Part shown: positions 25,817 to 33,737 of the stretch, in pieces
How positions within the stretch are numbered: the stretch's first letter is position 1
Layout: each line of letters opens with the position of its first letter
Assembly: GCF_001633105.1 (NCBI RefSeq)
Contig: NZ_LUKZ01000002.1
Location: 91,586 to 155,585 of the forward strand
DNA length: 64,000 nucleotides
Direction of reading: 5' to 3'
Source of the DNA: Acidovorax sp. GW101-3H11
GTDB lineage: Bacteria > Pseudomonadota > Gammaproteobacteria > Burkholderiales > Burkholderiaceae_C
Position numbers and translations under genes: made by a program
Notes under the pieces: model-generated
Told to the model about the DNA's origin: nothing
Seen by the model: the letters and a program-made list of their open reading frames with translations, nothing else
Database searches by the model: none

Positions 25817-25829
25817 ATGGCAGAGAAAT

Positions 25830-25893
25830 GTGCATAAAAATGGCCTTCTGCGCGCGTCTATCAAGGGCTTTTAGCTCCTGAAAAGATAGTAAC
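25830..25893 (+). repeat. Dispersed ~65-bp repeat, copy D (intergenic)
   Basis: AAAAATGGCCTTCTGCGCGCG is interrupted by a short variable stretch and then continues GGGCTTTTAGCTCC and AGATAGTAACTG. It is in the gap between the M14 gene and the LuxR-type unit. Confidence 0.7.
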
Positions 25894-25986
25894 TGTCTCC
25901 CGGTGCACCAGGCGGCACATGCCGGGGTGGTGGTAGGGCGGTGCCCCGGTGGCGGCTACCATCGCCCAAAAAAACCAGGAGACACC

Positions 25987-26058
25987 ATGGCCCTTGCATC
26001 CCACGCGCTCTGCGACCCCTCCGCCCCCCGGGTGGTCGCCAAACGCACAGGCCCATGA
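25987..26058 (+). CDS. Short leader peptide coupled to LuxR gene (possible)
   Basis: A 23-codon frame (begins MALASHALCD, ends AKRTGP) has a good AGGAGA ribosome site 5 nt before its ATG. Its TGA overlaps the ATG of the LuxR-type gene by ATGA, and the regulator start itself lacks a clear ribosome site. This arrangement suggests translational coupling. It could instead be a non-coding coincidence, and I do not recognise the peptide. Confidence 0.35.
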   Translation: MALASHALCDPSAPRVVAKRTGP

Positions 26059-27074
26059 GCCCGCGCACCGCCCTGCAGGTGCCGCCTGCCGACCCGCTGC
26101 GTGCGCTCAGCCGCAGCCTGCTCCTGCTGTCCGAACAGGCCCAGCAGGCACCACCGCAAGACCTGCTGCACCAGGCGCTGCAGACGCTGCGCGGGCTGGT
26201 GCCTTTTGATTCGGCCTGGTGGGGCGAGGTGTCAGCCGGTGAGTCTGGCGCAGGGGGTGAAGCGCAGGCCGCACCGCGCAACTGGCTGCACGGCAGCATC
26301 GGCCTGGCCCGCGGCTTTGCCGACGAATGGAATGCCCTGGCAGCGGTGGACGACTTTGGGCTGGAGTCCATGCGCCGACTGGGCGAAGTGATCCGCGAGC
26401 GCGACGTGGTGGGTGTGGCGCCCGAGGATCCGCAGGTCGTGGCCTTCTCTGAGCGGCATGGCTTGTACCACTGCATGGCCCTCACGGCCGAGCTGCCGCA
26501 CAGCGGGCTGCTGTTTTTTGTCTCGGTCTACCGCCCGCAGACACGCACCGAATTCACCGACGCCGAAACCGTGCTGTTCGGCGAGTTTGCGCTGCACCTG
26601 CTGCAGCACTGGCACCACCGGCTGCAGCGGCTGCAACACGAGTCGCCCCGCCGCCCCTGGGACAGCTTTGCGCTGGCCCAGCCCACGGGCGAGCTGCTGT
26701 TTGCAGGCCTGCGCATCAGCCAGGCCTTGCGCGCTGCCTGCCCCGATTGGACCGGCACCCGCCTGCCCCCGGCCGTGGTGCAGGCGCTGCCGGGCGCACC
26801 TTGCAACCTGGTGCTGGGCAAGGCCTGCCGCCTGCGGCTGGAGCCCTGCGGCCCGCTGGTGGCGCTGAGCATCGCATCGCGCCAGCACAAGCAGGCGCTG
26901 GCCCCGCGCGAGCTGAGCGTGGCCATGCTCTATGCCCAGGGGCAGTCGCACAAGGACATTGCGGCCACGCTGGGCCTCACGCCCGCCACGGTGCGCACCT
27001 ACCTGCGCACCGCCTACGCCGCGCTGGGCGTGCGCAACAAGCTGGAGTTGGTGGCGGCGCTGCGCAACGCGTAG
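26055..27074 (+). CDS. LuxR-family (helix-turn-helix) transcriptional regulator
   Basis: A 339-residue protein. The N-terminal three-quarters is an uncharacterised sensor-like region that contains GLVPFDSAWWGE, typical of LuxR regulators with a GAF-like fold. The C-terminal LuxR helix-turn-helix is LAPRELSVAMLYAQGQSHKDIAATLGLTPATVRTYLRTAYAALGVRNKLELVAAL. No phosphoacceptor receiver domain is seen. The signal is unknown. It may regulate the esterase gene that follows, since a symmetric hairpin lies in the gap. Confidence 0.85.
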   Translation: MSPRTALQVPPADPLRALSRSLLLLSEQAQQAPPQDLLHQALQTLRGLVPFDSAWWGEVSAGESGAGGEAQAAPRNWLHGSIGLARGFADEWNALAAVDDFGLESMRRLGEVIRERDVVGVAPEDPQVVAFSERHGLYHCMALTAELPHSGLLFFVSVYRPQTRTEFTDAETVLFGEFALHLLQHWHHRLQRLQHESPRRPWDSFALAQPTGELLFAGLRISQALRAACPDWTGTRLPPAVVQALPGAPCNLVLGKACRLRLEPCGPLVALSIASRQHKQALAPRELSVAMLYAQGQSHKDIAATLGLTPATVRTYLRTAYAALGVRNKLELVAALRNA

Positions 27075-27116
27075 GGCGGTGGCCCGCCGCTGCGCGGGCT
27101 TAGGGGTTTCCCGCTC

Positions 27117-27134
27117 CCTCTGCATTTGCAGAGG
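27117..27134. promoter_or_regulatory. Symmetric 18-bp hairpin between LuxR and esterase genes
   Basis: CCTCTGCATTTGCAGAGG has 8-bp perfect arms and a 2-bp centre and lies 43 nt after the LuxR stop. It could be a LuxR-type operator or part of a terminator, as a pyrimidine-rich stretch with TCTTTTTCT follows about 17 nt later. Confidence 0.4.
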
Positions 27135-27286
27135 CTGCAGCAGCGCCTTCTTTTTCTATCGTCCGCACCGGAGCCATGGGCGCCTTTGCACGGTGATTCG
27201 TGCTGAGGATTCCTATGGGCTGCGGCGCAGATCGGGCCGCGAAGCCCGGGCTCCTGAAAAAAACACCACCACAGGAGACTTTCCGC

Positions 27287-28930
27287 ATGTTCCCGACCCC
27301 CACCCGCGCCGCCCTGGCGCCCACCGATCGCGCCGTGCACCCCACCGGGCGATGGGCCACCCGCACCCTGGCGACGGGCCTGGGCACCATCGCTGCCCTC
27401 GCGCTGACCGCCTGCGGCGGCGGCAGCGACGCCCCCGCGCCTTTGGCGAGCAAGCCGATGGCCGAGGCCTGTGCCGCCTACACCTCTACCGCCTTGCCCC
27501 ATGGCGCCAAAGTCATCCGCACCGAGCTGCGCAAGGCCGAGGGCACCTTGCCCGACGTGTGTATCGTGCGCGGCCAGATCGTGTCCTCGCCCGACTCCAC
27601 CATTCACTGGGCGGTGGAGCTGCCGACGCTGGCGCAGTGGAACAGCAAGACGCTGACCATCGGCGGTGGCGGCTTCGACGGCTTCATCCCCACCGACGAC
27701 CCGTGGTACCAGCAGCTGGTGGGCCCGTCGGCCAATCCGTACGTGAAGATCAGCTCTGACTCCGGCCACCAGATCCAGGGTTTTGCCTGGGGCAAAAGCG
27801 ATGTGGCGCTGCGCAACCATGCGTTCGACGCCAACCATTTTGTGCTGGAGGTGGGCACGGCGATTGCCACCGAGTTCTACGGCAAGCGCCCCGTGCTGCG
27901 CTACCACATGGGCCATTCCAACGGCGGGCGCTCGGGCCTGATCTCCACGCAGAAGTACCCCAAGGACTACGACGGCGTGGTGGCCATGGAGCCCGCCATC
28001 GCCCAGCAGGCGCACCAGGTCAACCTGGGCCCCACGGTGCTGCGCCACATCTTCAAGAGCCGCGAGAACTGGATGAGCCCCGCCAAGATCGCGCTCTACG
28101 CCAAGGCCGAAACCGCAGCGTGCGACGGCCTCGACGGCCTGAAGGACGGCATCATCGGCAACGCCTTGGCCTGCAACTACGTGCCCACCGACCTGCTGTG
28201 CCAGGGCGCGGACAACGACAGCTGCCTGACTGCCGGGCAGATCGAATCCATCCGCCTCATCTACAGCGACCACAAGACGCCCGCGACCCTGTCGCGCGGT
28301 GCGGTGGGCTATCCGCGCTTTGGCCTGGGCGGCGCGTCCACGTCCGATTGGCAGTCGTACATGTTCGGCACCAGCTTCGATGCCCCCGATTCGTTCAACC
28401 ACATGGCCGTGACGGCGGCTGCGCGCCTGGTGGAGGGCAACCCCAACGCCAACATCCTGAGCCACGACCCCACGCAGTACCAGGCGCAGTACAGCCGCCT
28501 GGCCGAGATGATCGACGGTACCGACCCGGACATTGCTGCCTTTGCCGACAACGGCGGCAAGCTGCTGATCTGGTACGGCGCGGGCGACACCTGCGTGTCG
28601 ATGTACCGCACGGTGGAGTACCTCGACACGGTGAAGCAGCGCCTGGGCGCCAGCAAGGTGCAGAGCTTTGCGCGCATGGTCACCTCGCCCTCCAACGGGC
28701 ATGACCTGGATGGCGTGGGTACCGAGCCCCGCTCCATCGACCTGCTGGCCGCCATGGATGCCTGGGTGGAAAAGGGCGCGGCGCCCGACAAGCTGGTGGC
28801 CACCAAGTTCGCACCCGGTACCACCACGCCCGTGGCCCAGCGCCCGGTGTGCGAGTACCCCAAGTTCCCGCGCTACAACGGCACGGGTGACGTGAGCAAG
28901 GCGGAGAGCTTTACCTGCTCGGCGACCTGA
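27287..28930 (+). CDS. Tannase/feruloyl esterase family lipoprotein
   Basis: A 547-residue envelope esterase. It has a lipoprotein-type leader ending ALALTACGGGSD (Cys as lipid anchor), followed by a tannase/feruloyl-esterase domain. The nucleophile Ser is in GHSNGGRSGL, the acid in LLIWYGAGDTCVS and the histidine in SNGHDLDG. Six or more cysteines (such as LACNYVPTDLLCQGADNDSC) suggest disulfides, including the one that flanks the catalytic residues in this family. The start follows an ACAGGAGA ribosome site and gives a complete leader. The enzyme probably splits plant phenolic esters. Confidence 0.87.
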   Translation: MFPTPTRAALAPTDRAVHPTGRWATRTLATGLGTIAALALTACGGGSDAPAPLASKPMAEACAAYTSTALPHGAKVIRTELRKAEGTLPDVCIVRGQIVSSPDSTIHWAVELPTLAQWNSKTLTIGGGGFDGFIPTDDPWYQQLVGPSANPYVKISSDSGHQIQGFAWGKSDVALRNHAFDANHFVLEVGTAIATEFYGKRPVLRYHMGHSNGGRSGLISTQKYPKDYDGVVAMEPAIAQQAHQVNLGPTVLRHIFKSRENWMSPAKIALYAKAETAACDGLDGLKDGIIGNALACNYVPTDLLCQGADNDSCLTAGQIESIRLIYSDHKTPATLSRGAVGYPRFGLGGASTSDWQSYMFGTSFDAPDSFNHMAVTAAARLVEGNPNANILSHDPTQYQAQYSRLAEMIDGTDPDIAAFADNGGKLLIWYGAGDTCVSMYRTVEYLDTVKQRLGASKVQSFARMVTSPSNGHDLDGVGTEPRSIDLLAAMDAWVEKGAAPDKLVATKFAPGTTTPVAQRPVCEYPKFPRYNGTGDVSKAESFTCSAT

Positions 28931-28996
28931 GGGTGCACGGGGCGGATGGCGGGCTGCGCTGCGGGTGTTCTGCAGCGCAGCCTGCGATCTGGAGGC

Positions 28997-29464
28997 TCAT
29001 AGCCCCAGGTCGCTCAGCCCCGGATGGTCGTCCGGCCGGCGCCCCAGGGGCCAGAAGAACAGCCGGTCTGCCGCCTGGATGGGGCGGTCGTTGATGCTCG
29101 CGTGGCGCACGGCCATCAGACCATCGTCGTTGAACTCCCAGTTCTCGTTGCCATAGCTGCGGTACCACTGGCCCGCGTCGTCATGCCATTCGTAGGCGAA
29201 CCGCACGGCGATGCGGTGGCCGCTGAACGCCCAGAGTTCCTTGATCAGCCGGTAGTCCAGCTCGCGCGCCCACTTGCGCTCCAGCAGCTGCCGGGCGGCC
29301 TCGCGGCCCACGGGGAACTCGGCGCGGTTGCGCCAGCGCGTGTCCTCGGTGTAGGCCAGGGCCACGCGCGCGGGGTCGCGCGAGTTCCAGCCGTCTTCGG
29401 CCAGACGCACTTTCTGGATGGCGGTTTGCAGGGAGAAGGGCGGAAGAGGCGGACGGGTTTCCAT
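28997..29464 (-). CDS. SnoaL/NTF2-like protein (DUF1348)
   Basis: A 155-residue single-domain protein of the DUF1348 group: [66 protein letters not shown] and [15 protein letters not shown]. These form small cone-shaped barrels. Function is unknown, though they are often regulated by an adjacent TetR protein. It is divergent from a TetR gene and shares with it two 20-bp palindromes. Confidence 0.85.
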   Translation of the reverse strand: METRPPLPPFSLQTAIQKVRLAEDGWNSRDPARVALAYTEDTRWRNRAEFPVGREAARQLLERKWARELDYRLIKELWAFSGHRIAVRFAYEWHDDAGQWYRSYGNENWEFNDDGLMAVRHASINDRPIQAADRLFFWPLGRRPDDHPGLSDLGL

Positions 29465-29503
29465 GGGCAGCACCTTGGGGGAATAGGTCGATAGGGTTGA
29501 GGG

Positions 29504-29523
29504 TGTAGACAGATCTGTCTACA
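29504..29523. promoter_or_regulatory. Palindromic operator 1 (TetR)
   Basis: TGTAGACAGATCTGTCTACA is a perfect 20-bp palindrome located 40 nt upstream of the DUF1348 start. A near-identical site lies 36 bp away. Palindromes of this type next to a TetR gene are usual self-operators. Confidence 0.75.
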
Positions 29524-29539
29524 TCGCATCATAACGAAA

Positions 29540-29559
29540 TGTAGACAGACTTGTCTACA
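29540..29559. promoter_or_regulatory. Palindromic operator 2 (TetR)
   Basis: TGTAGACAGACTTGTCTACA matches operator 1 except at the two central bases. It ends 8 nt before the ATG of the TetR gene and overlaps the place where the ribosome would bind, which suits tight autorepression. Confidence 0.75.
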
Positions 29560-29567
29560 ATGCCCGC

Positions 29568-30152
29568 ATGATTCCCCTGCCGCCTTCTGACTGGAAAGAC
29601 TTGCCCGCCCGCGACCGACTGCTGCAGACCGCGCATGCGCTGTTCTACCGCGACGGTATCCGTGCCACGGGCATCGACCGCGTGATCGCCGAGTCGGGGG
29701 TCACCAAGGTCACGTTCTACCGGCATTTCCCCAGCAAAAACGATCTCATTTGCGCCTACCTCGAATACCGCCACGCGGGCTGGATCGCATGGTTTGCTTT
29801 GGCCCTGGAGCGCCACGGGGCTGCAAAGCGTGCTGGTGCAGCAGGCCTGAATGCGCTGGTGGCCACGCTGGCCGAATGGTTTGGCCGCGATGACTTCCGG
29901 GGCTGCGCCTTCATCAACAGCGTGGGCGAGCTGGGCGGCACGGTGCCGGAGGTGATGGAGATTGCACAGCGCCACAAGCGGGAGATGACGGACCTTCTGG
30001 CCACCCTGCTGCCCCCCGGCGCCCACCGGGCGCAGGCCGCGCAGGCCGTGACCCTGGTGGTGGAGGGCGCCATCGTGCGTGTGCAGATGGGCGAGCCGGT
30101 GAAGGCGGTGCTGGGCAGCATGGAGCGCCTGCTGGCGGGCCTGGCCGCGTAG
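29568..30152 (+). CDS. TetR/AcrR family transcriptional regulator
   Basis: A 194-residue TetR regulator. The N-terminal DNA-binding domain (PARDRLLQTAHALFYRDGIRATGIDRVIAESGVTKVTFYRHFPSKNDLICAYL) is followed by a helical ligand-binding domain with RDDFRGCAFINSVGELG, a feature of TetR proteins that control oxidoreductase or NTF2-like genes. It is divergent from the DUF1348 gene and probably represses both genes through the two palindromes in the gap. Confidence 0.9.
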   Translation: MIPLPPSDWKDLPARDRLLQTAHALFYRDGIRATGIDRVIAESGVTKVTFYRHFPSKNDLICAYLEYRHAGWIAWFALALERHGAAKRAGAAGLNALVATLAEWFGRDDFRGCAFINSVGELGGTVPEVMEIAQRHKREMTDLLATLLPPGAHRAQAAQAVTLVVEGAIVRVQMGEPVKAVLGSMERLLAGLAA

Positions 30153-30179
30153 CCTGCCTGCCCGGCGCTGCGCATCACC

Positions 30180-30560
30180 TCATGCGTATTGCGCCAGGCC
30201 GTGGCCGAAGGACCAGTTCTCCTTGGCCACTTCGACGATGTTGATGAACACGTCCTCGGGCCGCAGGCCCGGCCTCTCGCCCAGCAGCTGCGCGGTGCGC
30301 GCAAACAGCGCCTTTTTCTGCTCCAGGCTGCGCGTGTTGTTGGCGGTGATCTGGATGAACACCACGTCGTCGCTGCGGGCCACGCCCAGGTAGGTGGGGC
30401 TGTAGCGGAAGTTGGCGGCGTCGTGCTCGGTGATGGTCATGAACTGGTCGTCCTCGGGCACGTTGAAGGTCTCGCGCAAGGCGCGGTACAGCGTGTCAAA
30501 GATCGCCTGCCGGTAGGCCTCGGGCTTGCCGGCATGCATGGCAATGTGGATGAGGGGCAT
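30180..30560 (-). CDS. Tautomerase family protein
   Basis: A 126-residue protein that opens MPLIHIAMHAGKPEAYRQAIFDTLYRALRETFNVPEDDQFM. Removal of Met would expose Pro as the catalytic base, as in 4-oxalocrotonate tautomerases and the MIF/malonate semialdehyde decarboxylase group. The length is of the longer, two-unit-like tautomerase class. The reaction is unknown. It is divergent from a LysR regulator with a T-N11-A type site between. The TTT-free upstream ATG 7 codons earlier is not supported by a ribosome site. Confidence 0.85.
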   Translation of the reverse strand: MPLIHIAMHAGKPEAYRQAIFDTLYRALRETFNVPEDDQFMTITEHDAANFRYSPTYLGVARSDDVVFIQITANNTRSLEQKKALFARTAQLLGERPGLRPEDVFINIVEVAKENWSFGHGLAQYA

Positions 30561-30597
30561 CGCAAGATCCTTTCTGAACAAGATGCTGGCGAAATCC

Positions 30598-30622
30598 TAT
30601 CCATATGAATATGCTATGGATA
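30598..30622. promoter_or_regulatory. LysR-box in the tautomerase/LysR gap
   Basis: TATCCAT and ATGGATA are separated by exactly 11 nt, a textbook T-N11-A dyad for LysR regulators. The site lies between the divergent starts at 30560 and 30648 and would control both genes. Confidence 0.6.
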
Positions 30623-30647
30623 TCTATTTCAGAAATATCAAATTCAA

Positions 30648-31505
30648 ATGGTTGAGCGATCCCTGGACCTGGACGCCGTCGAGGCCTTTGTGCGCATTGC
30701 CGAGCTGGGCAGCTTCACGCGCGCGGCCGAAGCCATGGGCACGGTGCAGGCCGCGATGAGCCTGAAGCTCAAGCGGCTGGAGGACCGGCTGGGCTGCAGG
30801 CTGATCGAGCGCACGCCGCGCCACGTTCAGCTGTCGGCCCGGGGTGCGGCCTTTCTGGAGCACGCACGGGGGCTGCTGGCCGCGCACGACCGGGCGCTGG
30901 CCACGTTCGCTCAGACCCGCCAGCGCCTGACCATCGGCATCAGCGACCATGTGGCCGGGCCGGAGCTGCCCGCGCTGATCGCCCGCATGAACCAGCAAGA
31001 CCCGCAACTGCTCATCGAGATCCGCATCGGCTCGTCGGGCGACCTGCTGCAAAGCTACGACCGGCGTGAGCTGGATGCGGTGCTGGCCCGCATGCATGTG
31101 GGCCGCAGCGATGGAGAGCTGCTGGCCGAAGAGCCCTTTGGCTGGTTTGCCGCCCCCGGCTGGCAGCACCGTGCGGGCGAGCCCTTGCCCCTGGCCACGC
31201 TGGCCGAGCCTTGTGGTGTGCGGGCGATGGCAGGGCAGGCGCTGGATGCGGCGGGAATGGCCTGGGCCGAGGTGTTTGTGGGCGGAGGTGTGGCTGCCGT
31301 GGCGGCGGCCGTGATGGCCGGGCTGGGCGTGGCGGCACTGGCGCCGCGCATGCTGCCGCTGGGGGCAGTGGATGTGGGTGCCCGCCTGGGGCTGCCCGCG
31401 CTGCCGCGCCTGCCGGTGCTGCTGCACACACGCAATCAGGGAGGTCGCCCGCGCGATGCGCTGGCAGCGTTGTCGGCGGCCTTTCGCAGTGCGGTGCGGG
31501 GTTAG
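30648..31505 (+). CDS. LysR family transcriptional regulator
   Basis: A 285-residue LysR protein with the winged helix at the start (LDLDAVEAFVRIAELGSFTRAAEAMGTVQAAMSLKLKRLEDRLGCRLIERTPRHVQLSARG). The effector domain is typical (LTIGISDHVAGPELPALIARMNQQDPQLLIEIRIGSS). Beside the divergent tautomerase it is the probable local regulator. The effector is unknown. Confidence 0.88.
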   Translation: MVERSLDLDAVEAFVRIAELGSFTRAAEAMGTVQAAMSLKLKRLEDRLGCRLIERTPRHVQLSARGAAFLEHARGLLAAHDRALATFAQTRQRLTIGISDHVAGPELPALIARMNQQDPQLLIEIRIGSSGDLLQSYDRRELDAVLARMHVGRSDGELLAEEPFGWFAAPGWQHRAGEPLPLATLAEPCGVRAMAGQALDAAGMAWAEVFVGGGVAAVAAAVMAGLGVAALAPRMLPLGAVDVGARLGLPALPRLPVLLHTRNQGGRPRDALAALSAAFRSAVRG

Positions 31506-31634
31506 TTCACCGAATCAAAGAAATCGGCGGCGCGCCGGGGGCGCGGACGTAGGGGCTCCCGCGTTCGGCGTGCTGGGCGTCCTAGCGCGGCAGGCGATGC
31601 CCGCTTGCGCACATCCACTGCCGTGGCGCCCCGC

Positions 31635-33269
31635 TCACTCGCCCCAGGGCAGCATCAGCGTAAGCAGCGACAGCTGATCAAACTCGGGTGCAAAGGCGTC
31701 GATGATCTGCTGCGGCTCGGGGCACAAGGTGGTGTCGGTGATCACGCCAAACTGCACGCCGCCGCCGTAGCTGAGGATGGACACCCCCAGGCCAATGTCG
31801 CCGGACTGCGGCACCCAGAACATGCACTGCGTGACGCGCGATCCGCACAGCGTGAGCTGCTCCTTGGGGCCGGGCACATTGGTCATCACGGCCGTGGTCT
31901 TGCGGCCAAACAGGTTGAGCAGTGCGTCCTGCGCGGGCTTGATCATCAGGCCCGCCACGGCCAGCATCGCAAACGCCAGGATGGGCTGGGTGCTGCCTTT
32001 GAGCGCGTTCATGCGCTTGCGCACTTCGTACACGCGCTCGATGGGGTTGGCCACGCCAATCGGCAGCACCAGCGGCACCAGGCCAAAGCGGTTGCCCAGC
32101 TTCCAGGCCTCTTCCATGGGACGCAGGTTCACGGGGATCATCGCGCGGATCTCCTGGCCTGTCGGGTCGTCGCCCTGGCCGCGCAGGTAGCCGCCGATGG
32201 CGCCCGCCACACAGGACAGCAGCACATCGTTGATGGAGCAGTTCAGTGCCTTGCCAATGGCCTTGACCTCTTCGAGCGGGATCGGCGGGCACCAGGCCAC
32301 GCGCTTGGCGCTGCCGGGCTGGCCCTTGAGGCGCGTGGGCGAGTCGTCGGGCATGAGCGCCAAGGCCGCCGCATCGCTGACAAGCTGGTAGGCCACGCGG
32401 GCCATGTCCACCGTGCCTGCCAGACCGTTGTGCATGGCTTTTTCAGGGTCGCCCAGCATCTGCAGCGACTTGGCCGCGCTGTCGCCCGCCAGGTCCAGCG
32501 CCTTCACAGTGAGGCCGGTAAAGGGCTTGATGAGCGCGTCGGCAATCCAGTCCTCGGCCGTTGCACCGTCCTTGTCGGCGCGGGGTTTGCGCTTGGGGGG
32601 CTCGGAGCCGCCATCGACCAGCGACATGGTCACCGAAATGAGGGCGATGCCATCGGCGATGCAGTGGTGGATGCGCACGATGAGCGCGCTGCCCTTCGCG
32701 CCGTCGTCACCCACAAAGTCTTCGATCAGGTGCATCTGCCACAGCGGGCGGCGGGTATCGAGCGGCTGCATGGCAAGCTCTCCCACACGGTCCTGCAGCG
32801 CGCGCTGCATGCTCTGGCCCTTGTGGTGGGGCAGCTTCTCGCGCAGCACATGGGCGGCAATGTCGAAGTTTTTATCCTCCACCCAGGTGGCGCCTGCGGC
32901 GTCTTCCACCACACGCTGGTGAAAGCGCGGGTACTGCAGCAGCCGTTGCTGCACGCGTTCGCACAGCGCCTCCCAGGTGATGCCGGGCGAGAGGGTCCAC
33001 ACGCCGTTGATCATCATCAGGTTGCTGCTCGAATCCATGCGCAGCCAGGCGGTATCGACCTTGCTCATGCGTTCGCCGGACAGGCCCAGCATGCCCGTGG
33101 CCGCGCGGCGCACGTTCTTCTGCACCACAGTGGCGGCTTTGCGGGCTGCGGGGGGCAAGGCCTGGGCGGCCTTGCGTGCCACCTCGGGGGCCTGGTCGCG
33201 CACCGCGCGCAAGGGGTTTTGGCCAATGCCGGGCGCGGCTTTGCCGGGGGCTGAAATGCGGGTCACCAT
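31635..33269 (-). CDS. Wax ester synthase/diacylglycerol acyltransferase (WS/DGAT)
   Basis: A 544-residue acyltransferase that makes wax esters or triacylglycerol from acyl-CoA and an alcohol or diacylglycerol. The catalytic HHxxxDG motif is at residues 201-207 (VRIHHCIADGIALI). A second family stretch is NDVLLSCVAGAIGGYLR, and the PLSP-like start of the family is at about residues 66-80 (SGERMSKVDTAWLRMD). The first 65 residues are an Ala/Arg-rich extension not usual in the family. It is divergent from the acyl-CoA-binding protein gene, a likely partner. Confidence 0.9.
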   Translation of the reverse strand: MVTRISAPGKAAPGIGQNPLRAVRDQAPEVARKAAQALPPAARKAATVVQKNVRRAATGMLGLSGERMSKVDTAWLRMDSSSNLMMINGVWTLSPGITWEALCERVQQRLLQYPRFHQRVVEDAAGATWVEDKNFDIAAHVLREKLPHHKGQSMQRALQDRVGELAMQPLDTRRPLWQMHLIEDFVGDDGAKGSALIVRIHHCIADGIALISVTMSLVDGGSEPPKRKPRADKDGATAEDWIADALIKPFTGLTVKALDLAGDSAAKSLQMLGDPEKAMHNGLAGTVDMARVAYQLVSDAAALALMPDDSPTRLKGQPGSAKRVAWCPPIPLEEVKAIGKALNCSINDVLLSCVAGAIGGYLRGQGDDPTGQEIRAMIPVNLRPMEEAWKLGNRFGLVPLVLPIGVANPIERVYEVRKRMNALKGSTQPILAFAMLAVAGLMIKPAQDALLNLFGRKTTAVMTNVPGPKEQLTLCGSRVTQCMFWVPQSGDIGLGVSILSYGGGVQFGVITDTTLCPEPQQIIDAFAPEFDQLSLLTLMLPWGE

Positions 33270-33418
33270 CAGATGTACACCTATTGTTTGATTTTTGGGG
33301 GCTTGCCTCTATGGATTGAGCGGCCCCGGGCCGTGCTCAGCCCGTAAGATACAACGCAGCAAACCCTTGCCGATACCGTTTTTTCCCTCCCCCCAAACAT
33401 TCCCAGGAGCACACTGAC

Positions 33419-33673
33419 ATGGCCGACCTCAACGCCACCTTCGAAGCCGCTGTGGCCAATTCCAAGAACCTGAGCGAGCGTCCCGACAACGCCACGCTGC
33501 TCAAGATCTACGCGCTGTACAAGCAGGCCACCGCAGGGGACAACAGCGAGAAGAAGCCCAGCTTCTCCGACATGGTGGGCCGCGCCAAGTGGGACGCCTG
33601 GGAAAAGCTCAAGGGCACGGGCGCCGATGAGGCCAAGCAGCAGTATGTGGACCTGATCACCTCGCTGAGCTGA
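33419..33673 (+). CDS. Acyl-CoA-binding protein
   Basis: An 84-residue complete ACBP: the four-helix bundle signature ATFEAAVANSKNLSERPDNATLLKIYALYKQATAGDN is followed by KPSFSDMVGRAKWDAWEKLKG and ends AKQQYVDLITSL. ACBPs bind medium- and long-chain acyl-CoA esters in the cytosol and hand them to acyltransferases. AGGAGCACACTGAC precedes the ATG. It is followed by a strong terminator, so it is a single-gene unit. The divergent WS/DGAT is a plausible user of the acyl-CoA pool. Confidence 0.93.
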   Translation: MADLNATFEAAVANSKNLSERPDNATLLKIYALYKQATAGDNSEKKPSFSDMVGRAKWDAWEKLKGTGADEAKQQYVDLITSLS

Positions 33674-33686
33674 TACGGCGTTCTGC

Positions 33687-33725
33687 CCAAAGAAAAAGGC
33701 GACCTCGGTCGCCTTTTTCTTTGGG
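33687..33725. terminator. Bidirectional terminator
   Basis: CCCAAAGAAAAAGGCGACC is followed by a 3-nt loop and its complement GGTCGCCTTTTTCTTTGGG. A-rich and T-rich arms allow termination for both the ACBP gene and the converging HMG-CoA lyase gene. Confidence 0.85.
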
Positions 33726-33737
33726 GACAACGGCGGT

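Noticed and set aside
23378..25864. 828-codon minus-strand frame opposite the M20 and M14 genes
   Set aside because: It spans a strong terminator and two convincing plus-strand genes, and its sequence resembles no protein family.
31605..33254. 549-codon plus-strand frame opposite WS/DGAT
   Set aside because: Shadow of the HHxxxDG acyltransferase, with His/Gln/Gly-rich content typical of antisense frames.
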